From Komagataeibacter saccharivorans (GTDB lineage: Bacteria; Pseudomonadota; Alphaproteobacteria; Acetobacterales; Acetobacteraceae), in contig NZ_NKTY01000001.1 of the NCBI RefSeq assembly GCF_003207825.1, positions 62,001 to 126,000 on the forward strand: a stretch of 64,000 nucleotides of DNA, read 5' to 3'. The notes beneath the pieces are model-generated. The model ran no database searches, had not been told where the DNA came from, and was given only the letters and a program-made list of their open reading frames with translations. The stretch's first letter is position 1; each line of letters starts with the position of its first letter. Below, piece after piece: positions 18,078 through 28,686 of the stretch. A program made the translations under genes and the position numbers.

Positions 18078-19193
18078 TCAGGCTGCGTTCAGGCGTTCAA
18101 GTTCCGCGACTACCGCCGTGCCCATGCCTGCCGTATTCACTTCCGTCCGACCGGCACTCATGATGTCGGGCGTGCGCAGCCCCTTGTCCAGCACGCTGGA
18201 GACGGCCGTCTCGATCATGGCCGCATCTTCCTGCATGTCGAAGGAATAACGCAGCAGCATCGCAAACGACAGGATCTGCGCCAGCGGGTTGGCCTTGCCC
18301 TGCCCCGCAATATCCGGCGCGCTGCCGTGGATCGGTTCATACAGCGCGGGCATGCGCCCGTCTTCGCCCCGCGCGCCCAGCGTTGCCGACGGCAGCATGC
18401 CAAGGCTGCCCGTCAGCATGGACGCAAGGTCGGACAGCAGATCGCCAAACAGGTTGCCCGTCACGATCACGTCGAACTGGCGCGGGTTACGCACCATCTG
18501 CATGGCGCAGTTATCGGCCAGCATATGGGTCAGTTCCACATCCGCGTATTCACGGGCATGCAGGTCGGTCACGACTTCCTTCCACAGCAGGCCGCTTTCC
18601 ATCACGTTGCACTTCTCGACCGAACACACGCGGTTGTCGCGCTTGCGGGCCAGATCGAAGGCGACGCGGGCCACACGCTCGATTTCTGCCGTGGTGTAGA
18701 CTTCGGTGTTGATCCCGCGACGCGAACCATCCGGCAGGGTCTCGATCCCGCGCGGCGTGCCGAAATAGATGCCGCCCACCGTTTCGCGCACGATCATGAT
18801 GTCCAGTCCACGCACGACATCGGGCTTGAGCGTGCTGGCATCAACCAGCGAATCGAACACCTTGGCGGGGCGCAGGTTGGCGAACAGGCCCAGTTCCTGC
18901 CGCAGCTTGAGAATCGCGATCTCCGGCCTCCGGTCAAACCCGGCGGATGCCCATTTCGGGTCCCCCACCGAACCGAACAGCACCGCATCCGCCGCACGCG
19001 CCGCGTCGATGACTTCCTGCGTGATGGGCTGGCCATGCACCGCAAGCGACGCGCCGCCCACGACATCCTCACTCACATCGAAACGGATGCCACGCGCCTG
19101 CGCCATCCAGTCCATGATGCGCCGGACTTCGTGCATGATTTCAGGACCGATGCCATCTCCGGGCAGGATCAGGAGCTTCTTGGGTGCGGACAT
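18078..19193 (-). CDS. leuB: 3-isopropylmalate dehydrogenase
   Basis: Third step of leucine synthesis, an NAD-dependent oxidative decarboxylation. The protein begins [20 protein letters not shown], and has the active-site segments [12 protein letters not shown] and [12 protein letters not shown], as well as [13 protein letters not shown]. The start at 19193 gives 371 residues, with GGGAA upstream; an ATG four codons earlier (19205) is also possible. It follows leuD after about 75 bases and ends at a bidirectional terminator. Confidence 0.96.
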   Translation of the reverse strand: MSAPKKLLILPGDGIGPEIMHEVRRIMDWMAQARGIRFDVSEDVVGGASLAVHGQPITQEVIDAARAADAVLFGSVGDPKWASAGFDRRPEIAILKLRQELGLFANLRPAKVFDSLVDASTLKPDVVRGLDIMIVRETVGGIYFGTPRGIETLPDGSRRGINTEVYTTAEIERVARVAFDLARKRDNRVCSVEKCNVMESGLLWKEVVTDLHAREYADVELTHMLADNCAMQMVRNPRQFDVIVTGNLFGDLLSDLASMLTGSLGMLPSATLGARGEDGRMPALYEPIHGSAPDIAGQGKANPLAQILSFAMLLRYSFDMQEDAAMIETAVSSVLDKGLRTPDIMSAGRTEVNTAGMGTAVVAELERLNAA

Positions 19194-19267
19194 GACGTTT
19201 CCCATCCGAATAATCTGTCTGTTAATTGATCAGTCCCGTATACGGGCGGCCACGGCCACCCGGTCCC

Positions 19268-19891
19268 TTAATCAAGGACGATACCGGGAATCCATGGCTG
19301 TGCCTGCGCACGGCGTTTTTCAAAGGTCTCGATAGACTGTTCATGCTGCAGGGTCTGGCCGATATCATCCAGCCCTTCCAGCAGCAGGTGCTTGCGCAGC
19401 GGATCAACATCAAACGGCACTTCGCTGCCATCAGGACGGACAACCACCTGACGCGGCAGGTCAATCGTGATCCGGGCATTGCCGCCCATGCGGGCGTCTT
19501 CCATCAGTTCCTCGCACACCGTGCGCGGCAGCACGATGGGAAGGATGCCGTTCTTGAAACAGTTGTTATGGAAAATATCGGCAAAGGACGGCGCGATCAC
19601 GCAGCGGATGCCAAAATCCAGCAACGCCCATGGCGCGTGTTCACGCGACGAACCACAGCCCAGGTTATCAAGGGTAATCAGGATTTCCGACTTGCGATAC
19701 GGCTCCTGATTCAGCACGAAATCCGGGTTTTCCGATCCATCGGGCAGATAGCGCATGCTGTCGAACGCATGCTCGCCCAGTCCCGAACGCCTGGTCGTCT
19801 TGAGAAAGCGCGCCGGAATGATCTTGTCGGTATCGATATTCTCTTCGGGCAGAGGCGCCGCGATACCGGTCAGAACCGTGAATTTATCCAT
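19268..19891 (-). CDS. leuD: 3-isopropylmalate dehydratase small subunit
   Basis: Small, swivelling subunit of isopropylmalate isomerase, 207 residues. Recognised by [16 protein letters not shown] near residue 19, then [20 protein letters not shown] (about 75-94), the substrate-binding loop of the aconitase swivel domain. It starts one base after the leuC stop, so both subunits are made together. Confidence 0.96.
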   Translation of the reverse strand: MDKFTVLTGIAAPLPEENIDTDKIIPARFLKTTRRSGLGEHAFDSMRYLPDGSENPDFVLNQEPYRKSEILITLDNLGCGSSREHAPWALLDFGIRCVIAPSFADIFHNNCFKNGILPIVLPRTVCEELMEDARMGGNARITIDLPRQVVVRPDGSEVPFDVDPLRKHLLLEGLDDIGQTLQHEQSIETFEKRRAQAQPWIPGIVLD

Positions 19892-19892
19892 G

Positions 19893-21296
19893 TCAGATCA
19901 GCTCCCGCACATCGGTCAGGCACCCGGTCACGGCTGCCGCCGCGGCCATGGCGGGCGAGAGCAGATGCGTCCGTCCACCGGGGCCCTGCCTGCCCTCAAA
20001 ATTACGATTGGATGTGGCCGCGCAACGCTGCCCCGGCGTCAGCCGGTCGGGGTTCATGCCAAGGCACATCGAACATCCCGCCTCACGCCATTCAAATCCG
20101 GCATCGAGGAAGATCTTATCCAGCCCTTCTTCTTCCGCCTGCGCCTTCACGATGCCCGAACCGGGTACGATCATCGCACGCACGCCATCAGCCACCTTGC
20201 GACCCGACGCGATTACCGCTGCGGCACGCAGGTCCTCGATCCGGCTGTTGGTGCATGACCCGATGAACACGACATCGACGGGCGTACCCGCGATCTTCTG
20301 GCCGGCCTCAAGCCCCATATAGTCCAGCATGCGCTGCATCTGCGCGCGACGTGACGGATCGGCTTCCGCCGCCGGGTCGGGCACGTTGCCGGTGACTGAA
20401 ATGACCGTTTCAGGGCTGGTGCCCCAGGTCAGGACCGGCGTGATGTCCTCGGCCCGCAGTTCGACCACGCGGTCGTAATGCGCGCCTTCGTCGGCGGCCA
20501 GTGTCTTCCAGTAGGCGACCGCCTCATCAAACGCTTCACCCTTCGGCGCGAAGGGACGGCCACGCACATATTCAAACGTGGTTTCGTCGGGCGCCACCAG
20601 ACCCGCGCGCGCACCGGCCTCGATGGACATGTTGCACACCGTCATGCGGCCCGCCATGTCGAGATCGCGGATGGCGGAACCCGCGAATTCGATCACATGC
20701 CCCGTACCGCCCGCAGTGCCGATATGCCCGATGATGGCAAGCATGATGTCCTTGGCGGTCACGCCCGGGCCAACCTGCCCCTCGACCACCACCTTCATGT
20801 TCTTCGCAGGCTTCTGCAGGATGGTCTGGGTCGCCATCACATGTTCGACTTCGGACGTGCCGATACCGAATGCCAGCGCCCCCAGCGCGCCATGGGTGGA
20901 TGTATGGCTGTCACCGCACACGATGGTCATGCCCGGCAGGGAAATGCCCTGCTCCGGTCCGACCACATGCACGATCCCCTGCCGCGCGGACAGCAGCGGG
21001 AAATACGGTACGCCGAATTCCTTTACGTTGCGCTCCAGCGTTTCGATCTGGTTGCGGCTGTCGGCTTCGGCAATCGGCAGGGTCCGGTCAGATGTGGGAA
21101 CATTATGATCCACAACCGCAATCGTCGCCTCGGGGTGACGCAGCCTGCGGCCGCTCAGGCGCAATCCCTCGAATGCCTGCGGACTTGTGACCTCGTGCAG
21201 GAGATGACGGTCGATATAAAGAATGGCCGTCCTGTCCGGGAGCGTTTCGACCACATGGCTGTCCCATATCTTGTCGAACAATGTACGCGGGGCCAT
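19893..21296 (-). CDS. leuC: 3-isopropylmalate dehydratase large subunit
   Basis: Catalytic [4Fe-4S] subunit of isopropylmalate isomerase, 467 residues. The cluster ligands are Cys348 (GSCTNSR), Cys408 and Cys411 ([11 protein letters not shown]). The [20 protein letters not shown] segment (128-147) is also diagnostic. The start is the ATG at 21296 after a GGGAGAGGA site; a longer frame to 21350 is not supported. The 80-base leader shows no leucine-rich peptide, so classical attenuation is not evident. Confidence 0.96.
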   Translation of the reverse strand: MAPRTLFDKIWDSHVVETLPDRTAILYIDRHLLHEVTSPQAFEGLRLSGRRLRHPEATIAVVDHNVPTSDRTLPIAEADSRNQIETLERNVKEFGVPYFPLLSARQGIVHVVGPEQGISLPGMTIVCGDSHTSTHGALGALAFGIGTSEVEHVMATQTILQKPAKNMKVVVEGQVGPGVTAKDIMLAIIGHIGTAGGTGHVIEFAGSAIRDLDMAGRMTVCNMSIEAGARAGLVAPDETTFEYVRGRPFAPKGEAFDEAVAYWKTLAADEGAHYDRVVELRAEDITPVLTWGTSPETVISVTGNVPDPAAEADPSRRAQMQRMLDYMGLEAGQKIAGTPVDVVFIGSCTNSRIEDLRAAAVIASGRKVADGVRAMIVPGSGIVKAQAEEEGLDKIFLDAGFEWREAGCSMCLGMNPDRLTPGQRCAATSNRNFEGRQGPGGRTHLLSPAMAAAAAVTGCLTDVRELI

Positions 21297-21377
21297 TCTA
21301 TTTTCCTCTCCCGGACGGAAACAGGCCGCCATCACGCACGCGATACGCACGCAACAGGCAGCCGCAAATTCTCAGGC

Positions 21378-21422
21378 AAAAAGCTTCGCCCGCTTCCGCC
21401 ATAAGGCATGAAACGGGCGAAG
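21378..21422 (-). terminator. Intrinsic terminator after rplS
   Basis: A 9-bp stem (CTTCGCCCG/CGGGCGAAG) with a 21-base loop is followed by CTTTTT on the minus strand. It lies just after rplS and before the leuC leader, separating the translation operon from leuCDB. Confidence 0.75.
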
Positions 21423-21432
21423 GGTCGGCATA

Positions 21433-21828
21433 TTACTCGGCAGCGGCGGTCGCGGCGGGTGCTGCAACCTCACGCTTGCGCTCGGCAATACGGGCGGACT
21501 TGCCGCGACGGCCGCGCAGGTAATACAGCTTCGCGCGACGGACAACGCCACGACGCACGACGTGGATTTCCGCGATGGTGGGGGAATACAGCGGGAACAC
21601 ACGCTCCACGCCTTCACCGTTGGAAATCTTGCGCACGGTGAAGTTGCTGTTCAGGCCCTTGTTGGAGCGTGCGATCACAACGCCCTCATAGGCCTGAACG
21701 CGCTTGCGGGTGCCTTCGACAACCTCGACGCCAACGCGCACGGTGTCACCCGGCGCGAATTCCGGCACCGCGCGGATAGCTGTCAGGCGGGCGATCTCTT
21801 CCGCCTCATACTTCTGGATAATGTTCAT
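21433..21828 (-). CDS. rplS: 50S ribosomal protein L19
   Basis: Ribosomal protein L19, 131 residues, with [18 protein letters not shown] (about 20-37), [20 protein letters not shown] (about 48-67) and [12 protein letters not shown] near the end. A short Ala-rich C-terminal tail extends the usual protein. It is the last gene of the ffh-rpsP-rimM-trmD-rplS cluster. Confidence 0.97.
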   Translation of the reverse strand: MNIIQKYEAEEIARLTAIRAVPEFAPGDTVRVGVEVVEGTRKRVQAYEGVVIARSNKGLNSNFTVRKISNGEGVERVFPLYSPTIAEIHVVRRGVVRRAKLYYLRGRRGKSARIAERKREVAAPAATAAAE

Positions 21829-21859
21829 GATCCGGTCCTCGTTCGATAGGATTTCATGT

Positions 21860-22606
21860 TCAGTTCAGCCGGTCCGCATCGGCACGGATGCCTGCGACCC
21901 GGGGAATGTCTTGACCTGCGCCCGCCTGATAGGCGGCCCACAGATCCGGCCGACGCGCCTGCGTCACCGTCTCGGATGCCGCGCGGCGCCACCGGGCGAT
22001 CGCGGCATGATGACCGGACAGCAGGACCTCGGGCACGTCGCGCCCGTCCCATTGTGCCGGCTTGGTATAAAGCGGATATTCAAGCAGACCGTCGGCAAAG
22101 CTTTCCTCGACCGCACTTTCGCCCGATCCCATCACGCCCGGCAGCAGCCGCACGCAGGCATCCAGCAGCACCGTCGCCGCCACTTCCCCGCCCGACAGGA
22201 TATAATCCCCGATCGAGACCTGTTCCGCGCCCGAGGCTTCGAGCACGCGCTCATCCACCCCTTCATAGCGACCGCACAGCACCACAACACCCGGACCCGC
22301 CGCATAACGACGGATATCCACCTGTTTCAGCGGTTGTCCGCGTGGCGTGGGATACACCAGCGGTCGCCCGGCCAGATCGATACCGGCAATGGCCGCCGCC
22401 ACGACATCGGGGCGCATGACCATGCCAGCCCCGCCGCCGAATGGCGTATCGTCCACTACCCGATGCCGTCCCAGCCCGTATTCACGCATGTCGCGCGCAT
22501 CCAGCGACCAGATGCCACGTTCCAGCGCCCGCCCGGCCAGCGACTGCCCCAGCGTACCGGGAAACATGTCGGGAAACAGCGTCAGCGCCGTCGCCTGCCA
22601 CGTCAT
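21860..22606 (-). CDS. trmD: tRNA (guanine-N1-)-methyltransferase
   Basis: Methylates G37 of tRNAs with a G at position 36. The knotted SPOUT methyltransferase motifs are all visible: [25 protein letters not shown] and [11 protein letters not shown]. The start at 22606 gives about 248 residues and overlaps rimM by four bases; the longer frame to 22642 is unneeded. Confidence 0.97.
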   Translation of the reverse strand: MTWQATALTLFPDMFPGTLGQSLAGRALERGIWSLDARDMREYGLGRHRVVDDTPFGGGAGMVMRPDVVAAAIAGIDLAGRPLVYPTPRGQPLKQVDIRRYAAGPGVVVLCGRYEGVDERVLEASGAEQVSIGDYILSGGEVAATVLLDACVRLLPGVMGSGESAVEESFADGLLEYPLYTKPAQWDGRDVPEVLLSGHHAAIARWRRAASETVTQARRPDLWAAYQAGAGQDIPRVAGIRADADRLN

Positions 22607-23154
22607 GTCGCGTCTCCGTGCGTATCGGTGCCCGGAAAACATTCGACCGGAACCTCGATCTCATCAGGCAGGCAGACGACGATATATCCCGCCCGCACAT
22701 TCACCACCGGCACGCAGGCCCGGGTGAACGGCAGCAGGAGATTACCCCCCGCCCCATCGATTTCGAGACTGGTGCCCGCACCATAATCATGCACGGCGGC
22801 CACGCGACCGATCACCCGCTCCGTTCCCTGCTCGCGCACGTCCAGCCCGACCAGATCGGCGAAATAGAATTCGTCCTCATCGGGTTCGGGCAGGCTGGTG
22901 CGCGGCACGTACAGCTTGCGGTTGACCATCTGCTGCGCGGCTTCGCGGCTATCAATGGCGTTGCCTGCCGCGTCATGCAGCCGGGCGATGCCGTTGCCAT
23001 GCCACGATAGCCGCCACGGGCGACCCAGATCATCAACCAGCCCGTCATAGCCTGACAGGTCTTCCGCCACGGCGGTATAGCTGTGCACGTGCACAAGCCC
23101 CCGCACGCCATGCGGACGACCCACCACACCCATCAGGACATGATCGCGGTTCAT
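22603..23154 (-). CDS. rimM: Ribosome maturation factor RimM
   Basis: 16S rRNA processing factor that binds S19 and helps mature the 30S head; 183 residues. The N-terminal domain begins [21 protein letters not shown] and the PRC-barrel domain contains [13 protein letters not shown]. Position between rpsP and trmD is the standard one. Confidence 0.95.
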   Translation of the reverse strand: MNRDHVLMGVVGRPHGVRGLVHVHSYTAVAEDLSGYDGLVDDLGRPWRLSWHGNGIARLHDAAGNAIDSREAAQQMVNRKLYVPRTSLPEPDEDEFYFADLVGLDVREQGTERVIGRVAAVHDYGAGTSLEIDGAGGNLLLPFTRACVPVVNVRAGYIVVCLPDEIEVPVECFPGTDTHGDAT

Positions 23155-23199
23155 GGGATGACTGCCCTGCCTTTCCTGCCTGTCTACCGTTACCGCGAC

Positions 23200-23541
23200 T
23201 TAGGCTGCCGCAGCGGCAGCAGCGGCGGCACGTTCCTGCGCCCGCTTCTTGGGCGCGGACTTCTTGGGCTGCTCGTTCCAGGTCGGCTTCGGCGCCAGAC
23301 CGGCATTGCCCAGGAAGCGGGCGACACGGTCGGTCGGCTGCGCGCCGTTGGACAGCCAGTGGGTGATGCGCTCGGCAACCAGACGCACGCGCTCGGCATG
23401 GTCGGACGGCAGCATCGGGTTGTAGGAACCAACGCGCTCGATGAAGCGGCCATCACGCGGGGAACGGCTGTCAGCCACGACGATGTGGTAGTACGGACGC
23501 TTCTTCGCACCGGCGCGGGCGAGACGGATCTTGAGGCTCAT
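23200..23541 (-). CDS. rpsP: 30S ribosomal protein S16
   Basis: Ribosomal protein S16, 113 residues: [37 protein letters not shown] and [21 protein letters not shown]. The last 25 residues are Lys/Glu then poly-Ala, an extension seen in some alphaproteobacteria and absent from the E. coli protein. It lies 45 bases before rimM. Confidence 0.97.
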   Translation of the reverse strand: MSLKIRLARAGAKKRPYYHIVVADSRSPRDGRFIERVGSYNPMLPSDHAERVRLVAERITHWLSNGAQPTDRVARFLGNAGLAPKPTWNEQPKKSAPKKRAQERAAAAAAAAA

Positions 23542-23596
23542 TAAGACTTCTCCAGACAGTAAAAAGACAAAAGAAAAACGGGAACGACGTTCAGGG

Positions 23597-24991
23597 TCAG
23601 CCGAAAGGCGGACGCCCGCCGCCGCCGGGGGGACGCCCCCCCTTTGGCATGAGTGCGGACAGACCCTGACGCATCAGTCCCTTCACTCCCAACTTGCTGA
23701 ACCGCTTCATCATGGAGGCCATCGCGTCATACTGCTTGAGCAGACGGTTGATCTCCTGCACGGTCGTGCCGGACCCGGCGGCGATGCGCTTCTTGCGCGA
23801 CGCCTTGATGATGGAGGGCTGACGCCGCTCCGCCCGGGTCATGGATGAAATGATGGCCTGATGACGGGTCAGGACGGAGGTATCAAGCTCCTTGTCCCCC
23901 AGCGCGTCCTTCAGCTTGCCCATGCCCGGCAGCATGCCGAGGATACCGGAAATGGACCCCATCTTGTTGATCTGGCGGATCTGGGCCGCGTAATCGTCCA
24001 GATCGAACTTGCCCTGCATCATCTTGAGGGCGAGCTTTTCGCTCTCCTCATGATCCAGGGTATCGGCAGCTTTTTCCACCAGCCCGGCGATATCGCCCAG
24101 ACCAAGGATACGGCCTGCAACACGCTCGGGGTGGAATTCCTCCAGCGCGTCAAGCTTTTCGCCCGAACCGGTCAGCTTGATCGGTGCGCCGGTAATCGCA
24201 CGCATGGACAGGGCCGCGCCACCACGGGCATCGCCATCCATACGGGTCATGACGACACCGGTAACGCCAACGGCCTCGTTAAACGCCTTGGCGGTATTGA
24301 CCGCGTCCTGCCCGGTCATCGCATCGACCACCAGCAGCGTTTCCGCCGGGCTGGTTTCGGCGCGGATGGCGCGGACCTCGTCCATCAGGGCTTCGTCGAT
24401 GGACAGACGACCGGCGGTATCGAGGATGACGATGTCATACCCCTCGCGCCGTCCGACTTCCATCGCGCGCTGCGCGATCTCGACCGGGGTCTGGCCCGCG
24501 ATGATGGGCAGCGAGGCGACACCCGCGCGCTCGGCAAGCTGGGCGAGCTGCAACTGGGCGGCGGGGCGCTGCGTGTCAAGGCTGGCCAGCAGGACCTTCT
24601 TGCGCTCACGCTGCGCCAGACGGCGGGCGATCTTGCCCGATGTGGTGGTCTTGCCCGATCCCTGCAGGCCGACCATCAGGATCGGCACGGGCGGGACGGC
24701 GTTCAGGTTGAGCGGAACCGCGCCCGCGCCACCCAGCGCGTCGATCAGCGCGTCATTAACGATCTTGGCGACAGCCTGACCGGGAGAGATGCTGTCCAGC
24801 ACCTCGTGCCCTACGGCGCGTTCACGGACCTTGTTGACGAAATCCTTGACGACAGGCAGCGCCACGTCGGCGTCCAGCATGGCCAGACGCACTTCGCGCA
24901 TGGCTTCCGTAACATCCGCTTCCGACAGGGCCCCGCGCTTGGCGAGACCATCGAACACACCGGAAAGCTTGCCTGAGAGCGTCTCGAACAA
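23597..24991 (-). CDS. ffh: Signal recognition particle GTPase Ffh
   Basis: Protein part of the signal recognition particle, which brings nascent membrane proteins to FtsY. The N domain covers 1-90, and the G domain has GSGKTT (111-116), DTAGR and [10 protein letters not shown]. The Met-rich M domain includes GMLPGMGK and the RNA-binding [12 protein letters not shown]. It starts with TTG at 24991, the only start that keeps the conserved N-terminal helix. The C-terminus ends in a Gly/Pro/Arg-rich tail. Confidence 0.96.
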   Translation of the reverse strand: MFETLSGKLSGVFDGLAKRGALSEADVTEAMREVRLAMLDADVALPVVKDFVNKVRERAVGHEVLDSISPGQAVAKIVNDALIDALGGAGAVPLNLNAVPPVPILMVGLQGSGKTTTSGKIARRLAQRERKKVLLASLDTQRPAAQLQLAQLAERAGVASLPIIAGQTPVEIAQRAMEVGRREGYDIVILDTAGRLSIDEALMDEVRAIRAETSPAETLLVVDAMTGQDAVNTAKAFNEAVGVTGVVMTRMDGDARGGAALSMRAITGAPIKLTGSGEKLDALEEFHPERVAGRILGLGDIAGLVEKAADTLDHEESEKLALKMMQGKFDLDDYAAQIRQINKMGSISGILGMLPGMGKLKDALGDKELDTSVLTRHQAIISSMTRAERRQPSIIKASRKKRIAAGSGTTVQEINRLLKQYDAMASMMKRFSKLGVKGLMRQGLSALMPKGGRPPGGGGRPPFG

Positions 24992-25110
24992 CGTTTTTCC
25001 CCAAAAGAGGACGCGCCACTGCGCGAACCCTCGCGAAGTGACGTGCCTGATTGTCGGGCGGATTTATCCCGCGCACCCTGCCCTGTCAAGCATTGTGCGC
25101 TTTTCCCATG

Positions 25111-25142
25111 AAAAACGGCTGCCCGGACGTACCGGACAGCCG
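25111..25142 (-). terminator. Intrinsic terminator of the Spy/CpxP-like gene
   Basis: An 11-bp stem with one G-T wobble (CGGCTGTCCGG/CCGGGCAGCCG) and a 5-base loop is followed by five Ts on the minus strand, about 40 bases past the stop codon. Confidence 0.9.
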
Positions 25143-25182
25143 TATCGACCCTGACCGCGCGGGGCGGCGGAAGGGTGGTTAC

Positions 25183-25689
25183 TTACTTCTTGTCATCTTC
25201 CGGCGGCGGCGGCGCGGTCAGGGCGCGCAGCTGCTCGTGCAGGCTGTCAACCTTCTCCTCGGTCTCACGGATCTGGTTAAGCTGGTCCGCCGTCAGGATA
25301 TCGTGGATACGGATCGCGGTCTGCAGATGTGCGGCTTCATGCTGCTGGTGCAGGGTCGCGATCTGCTGCTGCAGGCTTTCGATACGGGCCTGATCGACCT
25401 TGCCCGGCGTCGCCAGCAGTTCCTGGATCTGCTTATGGAGCTGGTGTTCCTGTTCCATGTCCGCATGGAAGTCAGGATGCTCGTCCTTCAGGATCGCCTG
25501 AAGCTTCTTATGCTGCGCGGAAGTCAGCTGCACATTTGCAAGGAACGGCATGCCCATGCCGCCAAACCCACCCGGACCACCGGGCATGCAGCCCCCGTGC
25601 GGGGGTGCGTGGTGTGCGGCAAGAGCCTGCCCGGACAGGCCCGCCAGACCACCGATCAGGGTGGCGGTCAGAATCATTTTCTTCATCAT
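25183..25689 (-). CDS. Periplasmic Spy/CpxP-like (LTXXQ) protein
   Basis: A small secreted helical protein of about 168 residues. A signal peptide (KKMILTATLIGGLAGLSGQALA) is followed by a His/Gly/Pro/Met-rich stretch and then by long helices with LTSAQHKKLQAIL and, later, LTADQLNQI, which match the paired LTXXQ motifs of the Spy/CpxP family. Such proteins act as periplasmic chaperones or stress sensors. The start is one of two adjacent ATGs (25689 or 25686); a longer frame to 25962 lacks a signal peptide. It lies downstream of pstB but with a 150-base gap. Confidence 0.8.
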   Translation of the reverse strand: MMKKMILTATLIGGLAGLSGQALAAHHAPPHGGCMPGGPGGFGGMGMPFLANVQLTSAQHKKLQAILKDEHPDFHADMEQEHQLHKQIQELLATPGKVDQARIESLQQQIATLHQQHEAAHLQTAIRIHDILTADQLNQIRETEEKVDSLHEQLRALTAPPPPEDDKK

Positions 25690-25840
25690 GGGAACCAAGT
25701 CTACTCCTGTTATAACTTGTTCTCTACCCTGCCTGCCACGGAGTGGCCATGCAAGGTCTACAATCACAACGCTACAACAGCCAATGCGTTCAATGTGGGC
25801 AAACTTGCTACAAAATGTAAGGAGCAGCCATGCCCGCCCG

Positions 25841-26626
25841 TTATCCGAATCGCCCGGTAATATAGTCCTGCGTCCGCTTTTCGCGCGGCGCGGTGAACAT
25901 GCGGTCGGCACCATCCACTTCCACCACTTCGCCCATATAGAAAAAGGCCACCTGATCGGCACAGCGCGCGGCCTGCTGCAAATTGTGGGTGACGATGGCG
26001 ATGGTGAAATCGGCCTTCAGTTCATCGAGCAGTTCCTCGATCCGCGCGGTCGAGACCGGATCAAGCGCACTGGTGGGTTCATCCAGCAGCACCACTTCGG
26101 GTCGGGTAGCGATGGTGCGCGCGATACACAGGCGCTGCTGCTGGCCACCGGACAGCGCGGCAGCCGAATCATGCAGCCTGTCGCGCACTTCCGGCCACAG
26201 GGCGACACGGCGCAGCACGTCTTCCACCCGGCCATCCATGGCCGCGCGGTCAAGGCGTTCATGCAGCCGGACGCCAAAGGCGATGTTGTCGTAAATCGAC
26301 ATGGGAAACGGCGTGGGCTTCTGGAACACCATGCCAACGCGTGAACGCAGCACGTTCAGGTTTACCCTGGGGCCAAGGATGTTGCAGCCATCGAAAATGA
26401 CTTCCCCCGTCGCCCGCTGGCCGGGGTAGAGATCGTACATCCGGTTCAGCACGCGCAGCAGGGTGGACTTGCCACATCCCGAAGGCCCGATCATGCCCGT
26501 CACCTGCCCCTGCGGGAAATCGATGGAAATATTCTTCAGCGCATGATTCGCGCCGTAATAGAAATCCAGATTGCGCACGGAAATCGCTGCTGGCGCCGGG
26601 TTCTTTTCCACGACTGTCATATTCAC
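25841..26626 (-). CDS. pstB: Phosphate ABC transporter ATPase PstB
   Basis: ATP-binding subunit of the high-affinity phosphate importer. It has Walker [10 protein letters not shown] near residue 52, the LSGGQQQR signature, Walker [14 protein letters not shown] and the C-terminal DYITGRFG typical of PstB. The GTG at 26626 overlaps the pstA stop; the ATG at 26620, six bases after AGGAA, is the more likely start. phoU and phoB, often next, are absent. Confidence 0.96.
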   Translation of the reverse strand: MNMTVVEKNPAPAAISVRNLDFYYGANHALKNISIDFPQGQVTGMIGPSGCGKSTLLRVLNRMYDLYPGQRATGEVIFDGCNILGPRVNLNVLRSRVGMVFQKPTPFPMSIYDNIAFGVRLHERLDRAAMDGRVEDVLRRVALWPEVRDRLHDSAAALSGGQQQRLCIARTIATRPEVVLLDEPTSALDPVSTARIEELLDELKADFTIAIVTHNLQQAARCADQVAFFYMGEVVEVDGADRMFTAPREKRTQDYITGRFG

Positions 26627-27543
26627 TTCCTGTTACGTCCCAGCCCCAGCCGCACGGTTATGTTGATCATGAGAATACCCGCCGTGATCAGCAGCGCACC
26701 CGTCCATGCAAGGGCGGTCCAGTCTGCATAGGCCGCGCCGGCATACTGGTAAATGGTCACGGGCAGGCTGGCCATGGGGGCTGCGGGTGATACCGACCAG
26801 TTCATGTTCCCCAGCGAGGTGAACAGAAGCGGCGCCGTCTCACCCGATACACGGGCCAGCGCAAGCAGGATGCCGGTGGCCACGCCGTCGCGCGCGGCGC
26901 GCAGGCATACGAAAAGGATGACCCGCCAGCGGGGCGCGCCCAGTGCGATCGCAGCCTCCCGCATCGAAAGGGGCACAAGGCGCAGCATGTCCTCGGTCGT
27001 GCGCACCACGACCGGCACCACCAGAATGGACAGGGCCAGCGCCCCGGCCAGACCCGAGAAGTGGCCAGTCGGCACCACCACGACCATGTAAATGAACAGT
27101 CCCACCAGAATGGACGGGGCGGAAAGCAGCAGGTCGGATACGAAACGGACAAGATTGATCAGCCGCCCATCCGTGGATGTGAACTCGGCAAGGTATATCC
27201 CGACCAGCAGCCCCACCGGGGCACCGATCAGCACCGCAAGTCCCGTCTGGATCAGGCTGCCGACGATGGCGTTGGCAAGACCACCCGCCTGCCCCGGCGG
27301 CAGGGTCACATGCACGAAAGTCACCCAGCGCAGGCCACCGATCCCGTTGCGTATCAGCACGAACAGGATGGAAAACAGCATGAGCAGCACCAGCGCGGTC
27401 GCCGCCCAGCACAGGCCCGTCGCAATCCGGTCCACCATGCGCCTGCGCATGTCCGACAGGGTATTGCCCTGCCAGCGCCCCGATGAACAGCAATCCGTAT
27501 CCATAAGCACGGTGGTCGCCGCCACGCTCTCCTGACCCGCCAT
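26623..27543 (-). CDS. pstA: Phosphate ABC transporter permease PstA
   Basis: Second membrane subunit of the Pst importer, 306 residues with six predicted membrane segments. The coupling-loop segment [17 protein letters not shown] is the typical EAA motif facing PstB. The N-terminus has about 35 extra polar residues before the first membrane segment. It overlaps pstB and starts three bases after pstC. Confidence 0.95.
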   Translation of the reverse strand: MAGQESVAATTVLMDTDCCSSGRWQGNTLSDMRRRMVDRIATGLCWAATALVLLMLFSILFVLIRNGIGGLRWVTFVHVTLPPGQAGGLANAIVGSLIQTGLAVLIGAPVGLLVGIYLAEFTSTDGRLINLVRFVSDLLLSAPSILVGLFIYMVVVVPTGHFSGLAGALALSILVVPVVVRTTEDMLRLVPLSMREAAIALGAPRWRVILFVCLRAARDGVATGILLALARVSGETAPLLFTSLGNMNWSVSPAAPMASLPVTIYQYAGAAYADWTALAWTGALLITAGILMINITVRLGLGRNRK

Positions 27544-27546
27544 GGT

Positions 27547-28506
27547 TCAGCCTGCCGCCCGCGTGCGCAGCAGCAGCCGCGAACAGACCAGCGTCGCAAG
27601 GGAAATCAGCATGAGAAGGAAGCCCACAGCCATCAGGGATGAAAATTTAAGACTGCCCACCGCGCTTTCGGGAAATTCAAGCGCGATCAGGGATGCGATC
27701 GTATTGCCGGGGGAAAACAGCGACCAGCCGATATGATTGGCGTTGCCGATGACGAAGGTGATGGCCATCGTCTCCCCCAGCGCACGCCCCAGACCCAGCA
27801 TGATGCCCCCCACCACGGATGTGCGCGACCACGGCAGGATGATGCGCCGCACGACTTCCCATCGGGTCATGCCCAGCCCGTATGCGCTTTCCTTCAGCAC
27901 GGCGGGCATGGACAGGAAGACATCCCGCATCACGGCGGAAATGAACGGGGTAATCATGACCGCAAGGATCATGCCGCCGGTAAGAAAACCGGTCCCGTAA
28001 GGCGCACCATGGAAAAGCTGACCAATTCCCGGCACATGCCCCAGCGTATGATTGGCAAACGGTTCGACATAATGGGCCATGAACGGCACCAGCACCGCGA
28101 AGCCCCACATGCCGAAAATAATGGATGGCACCGCCGCCAGAAGCTGGATCAGCGTACCGATCACCCCGGAAATGCGCGGAGAGGCAATTTCCGTCAGCCA
28201 TACCGCAATGCCAAAAGCCAGCGGCACGGCCAGTGCTATGGCCAGCAGCGATGTCACCAGCGTTCCGAACATCGGGGCGGCCGCGCCGAAATGCTGGGTT
28301 ACGGGATTCCATGCCTTGTCCAGCACGAAACCCAGGCCAAACCGGGCAAACGCGGCCCGCGCGCCCCACGCCATGACCGCCACCATACCACCCAGACCCA
28401 GCAGGATCAGGACCGCGGCGCAACGGACAATGGTGGCGAATACGGCATCCCCATTACCCTTGACCGCCCCCGTCAGGGCTGAAGGGGACGTTGCAGACCG
28501 ATCCAT
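27547..28506 (-). CDS. pstC: Phosphate ABC transporter permease PstC
   Basis: First membrane subunit of the Pst importer, about 319 residues with six membrane segments. Family marks are KAWNPVTQHFGAAAPMFGTL, then the EAA loop ESAYGLGMTRWEVVRRIILP and GLGRALGETMAI. The start is ATG at 28506, eight bases after a GGAGG site. No pstS gene lies upstream in this window, so the phosphate-binding protein must be encoded elsewhere if the system works. Confidence 0.95.
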   Translation of the reverse strand: MDRSATSPSALTGAVKGNGDAVFATIVRCAAVLILLGLGGMVAVMAWGARAAFARFGLGFVLDKAWNPVTQHFGAAAPMFGTLVTSLLAIALAVPLAFGIAVWLTEIASPRISGVIGTLIQLLAAVPSIIFGMWGFAVLVPFMAHYVEPFANHTLGHVPGIGQLFHGAPYGTGFLTGGMILAVMITPFISAVMRDVFLSMPAVLKESAYGLGMTRWEVVRRIILPWSRTSVVGGIMLGLGRALGETMAITFVIGNANHIGWSLFSPGNTIASLIALEFPESAVGSLKFSSLMAVGFLLMLISLATLVCSRLLLRTRAAG

Positions 28507-28686
28507 ACAGAAGACCTCCGTGGCGCACACGCATCACAGTTCACAACATTCGCGCCCGCAGGCACACCGGAATGCCCGGACCAATACTGGACCGCATGCC
28601 GGTTCTGCAACCGTCATGAGCACCTGTTGGCCAAGTTTGCATCAGATCGTTGTATTTTTACGCAAACCTGCCGCCATCACATCCGA

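Noticed and set aside
21297-21377. A leucine attenuator leader peptide before leuC
   Set aside because: No short frame with a run of Leu codons is present in the leader.
23861-24976. A 371-codon open frame on the plus strand
   Set aside because: It is antisense to ffh and has the composition of a shadow frame.
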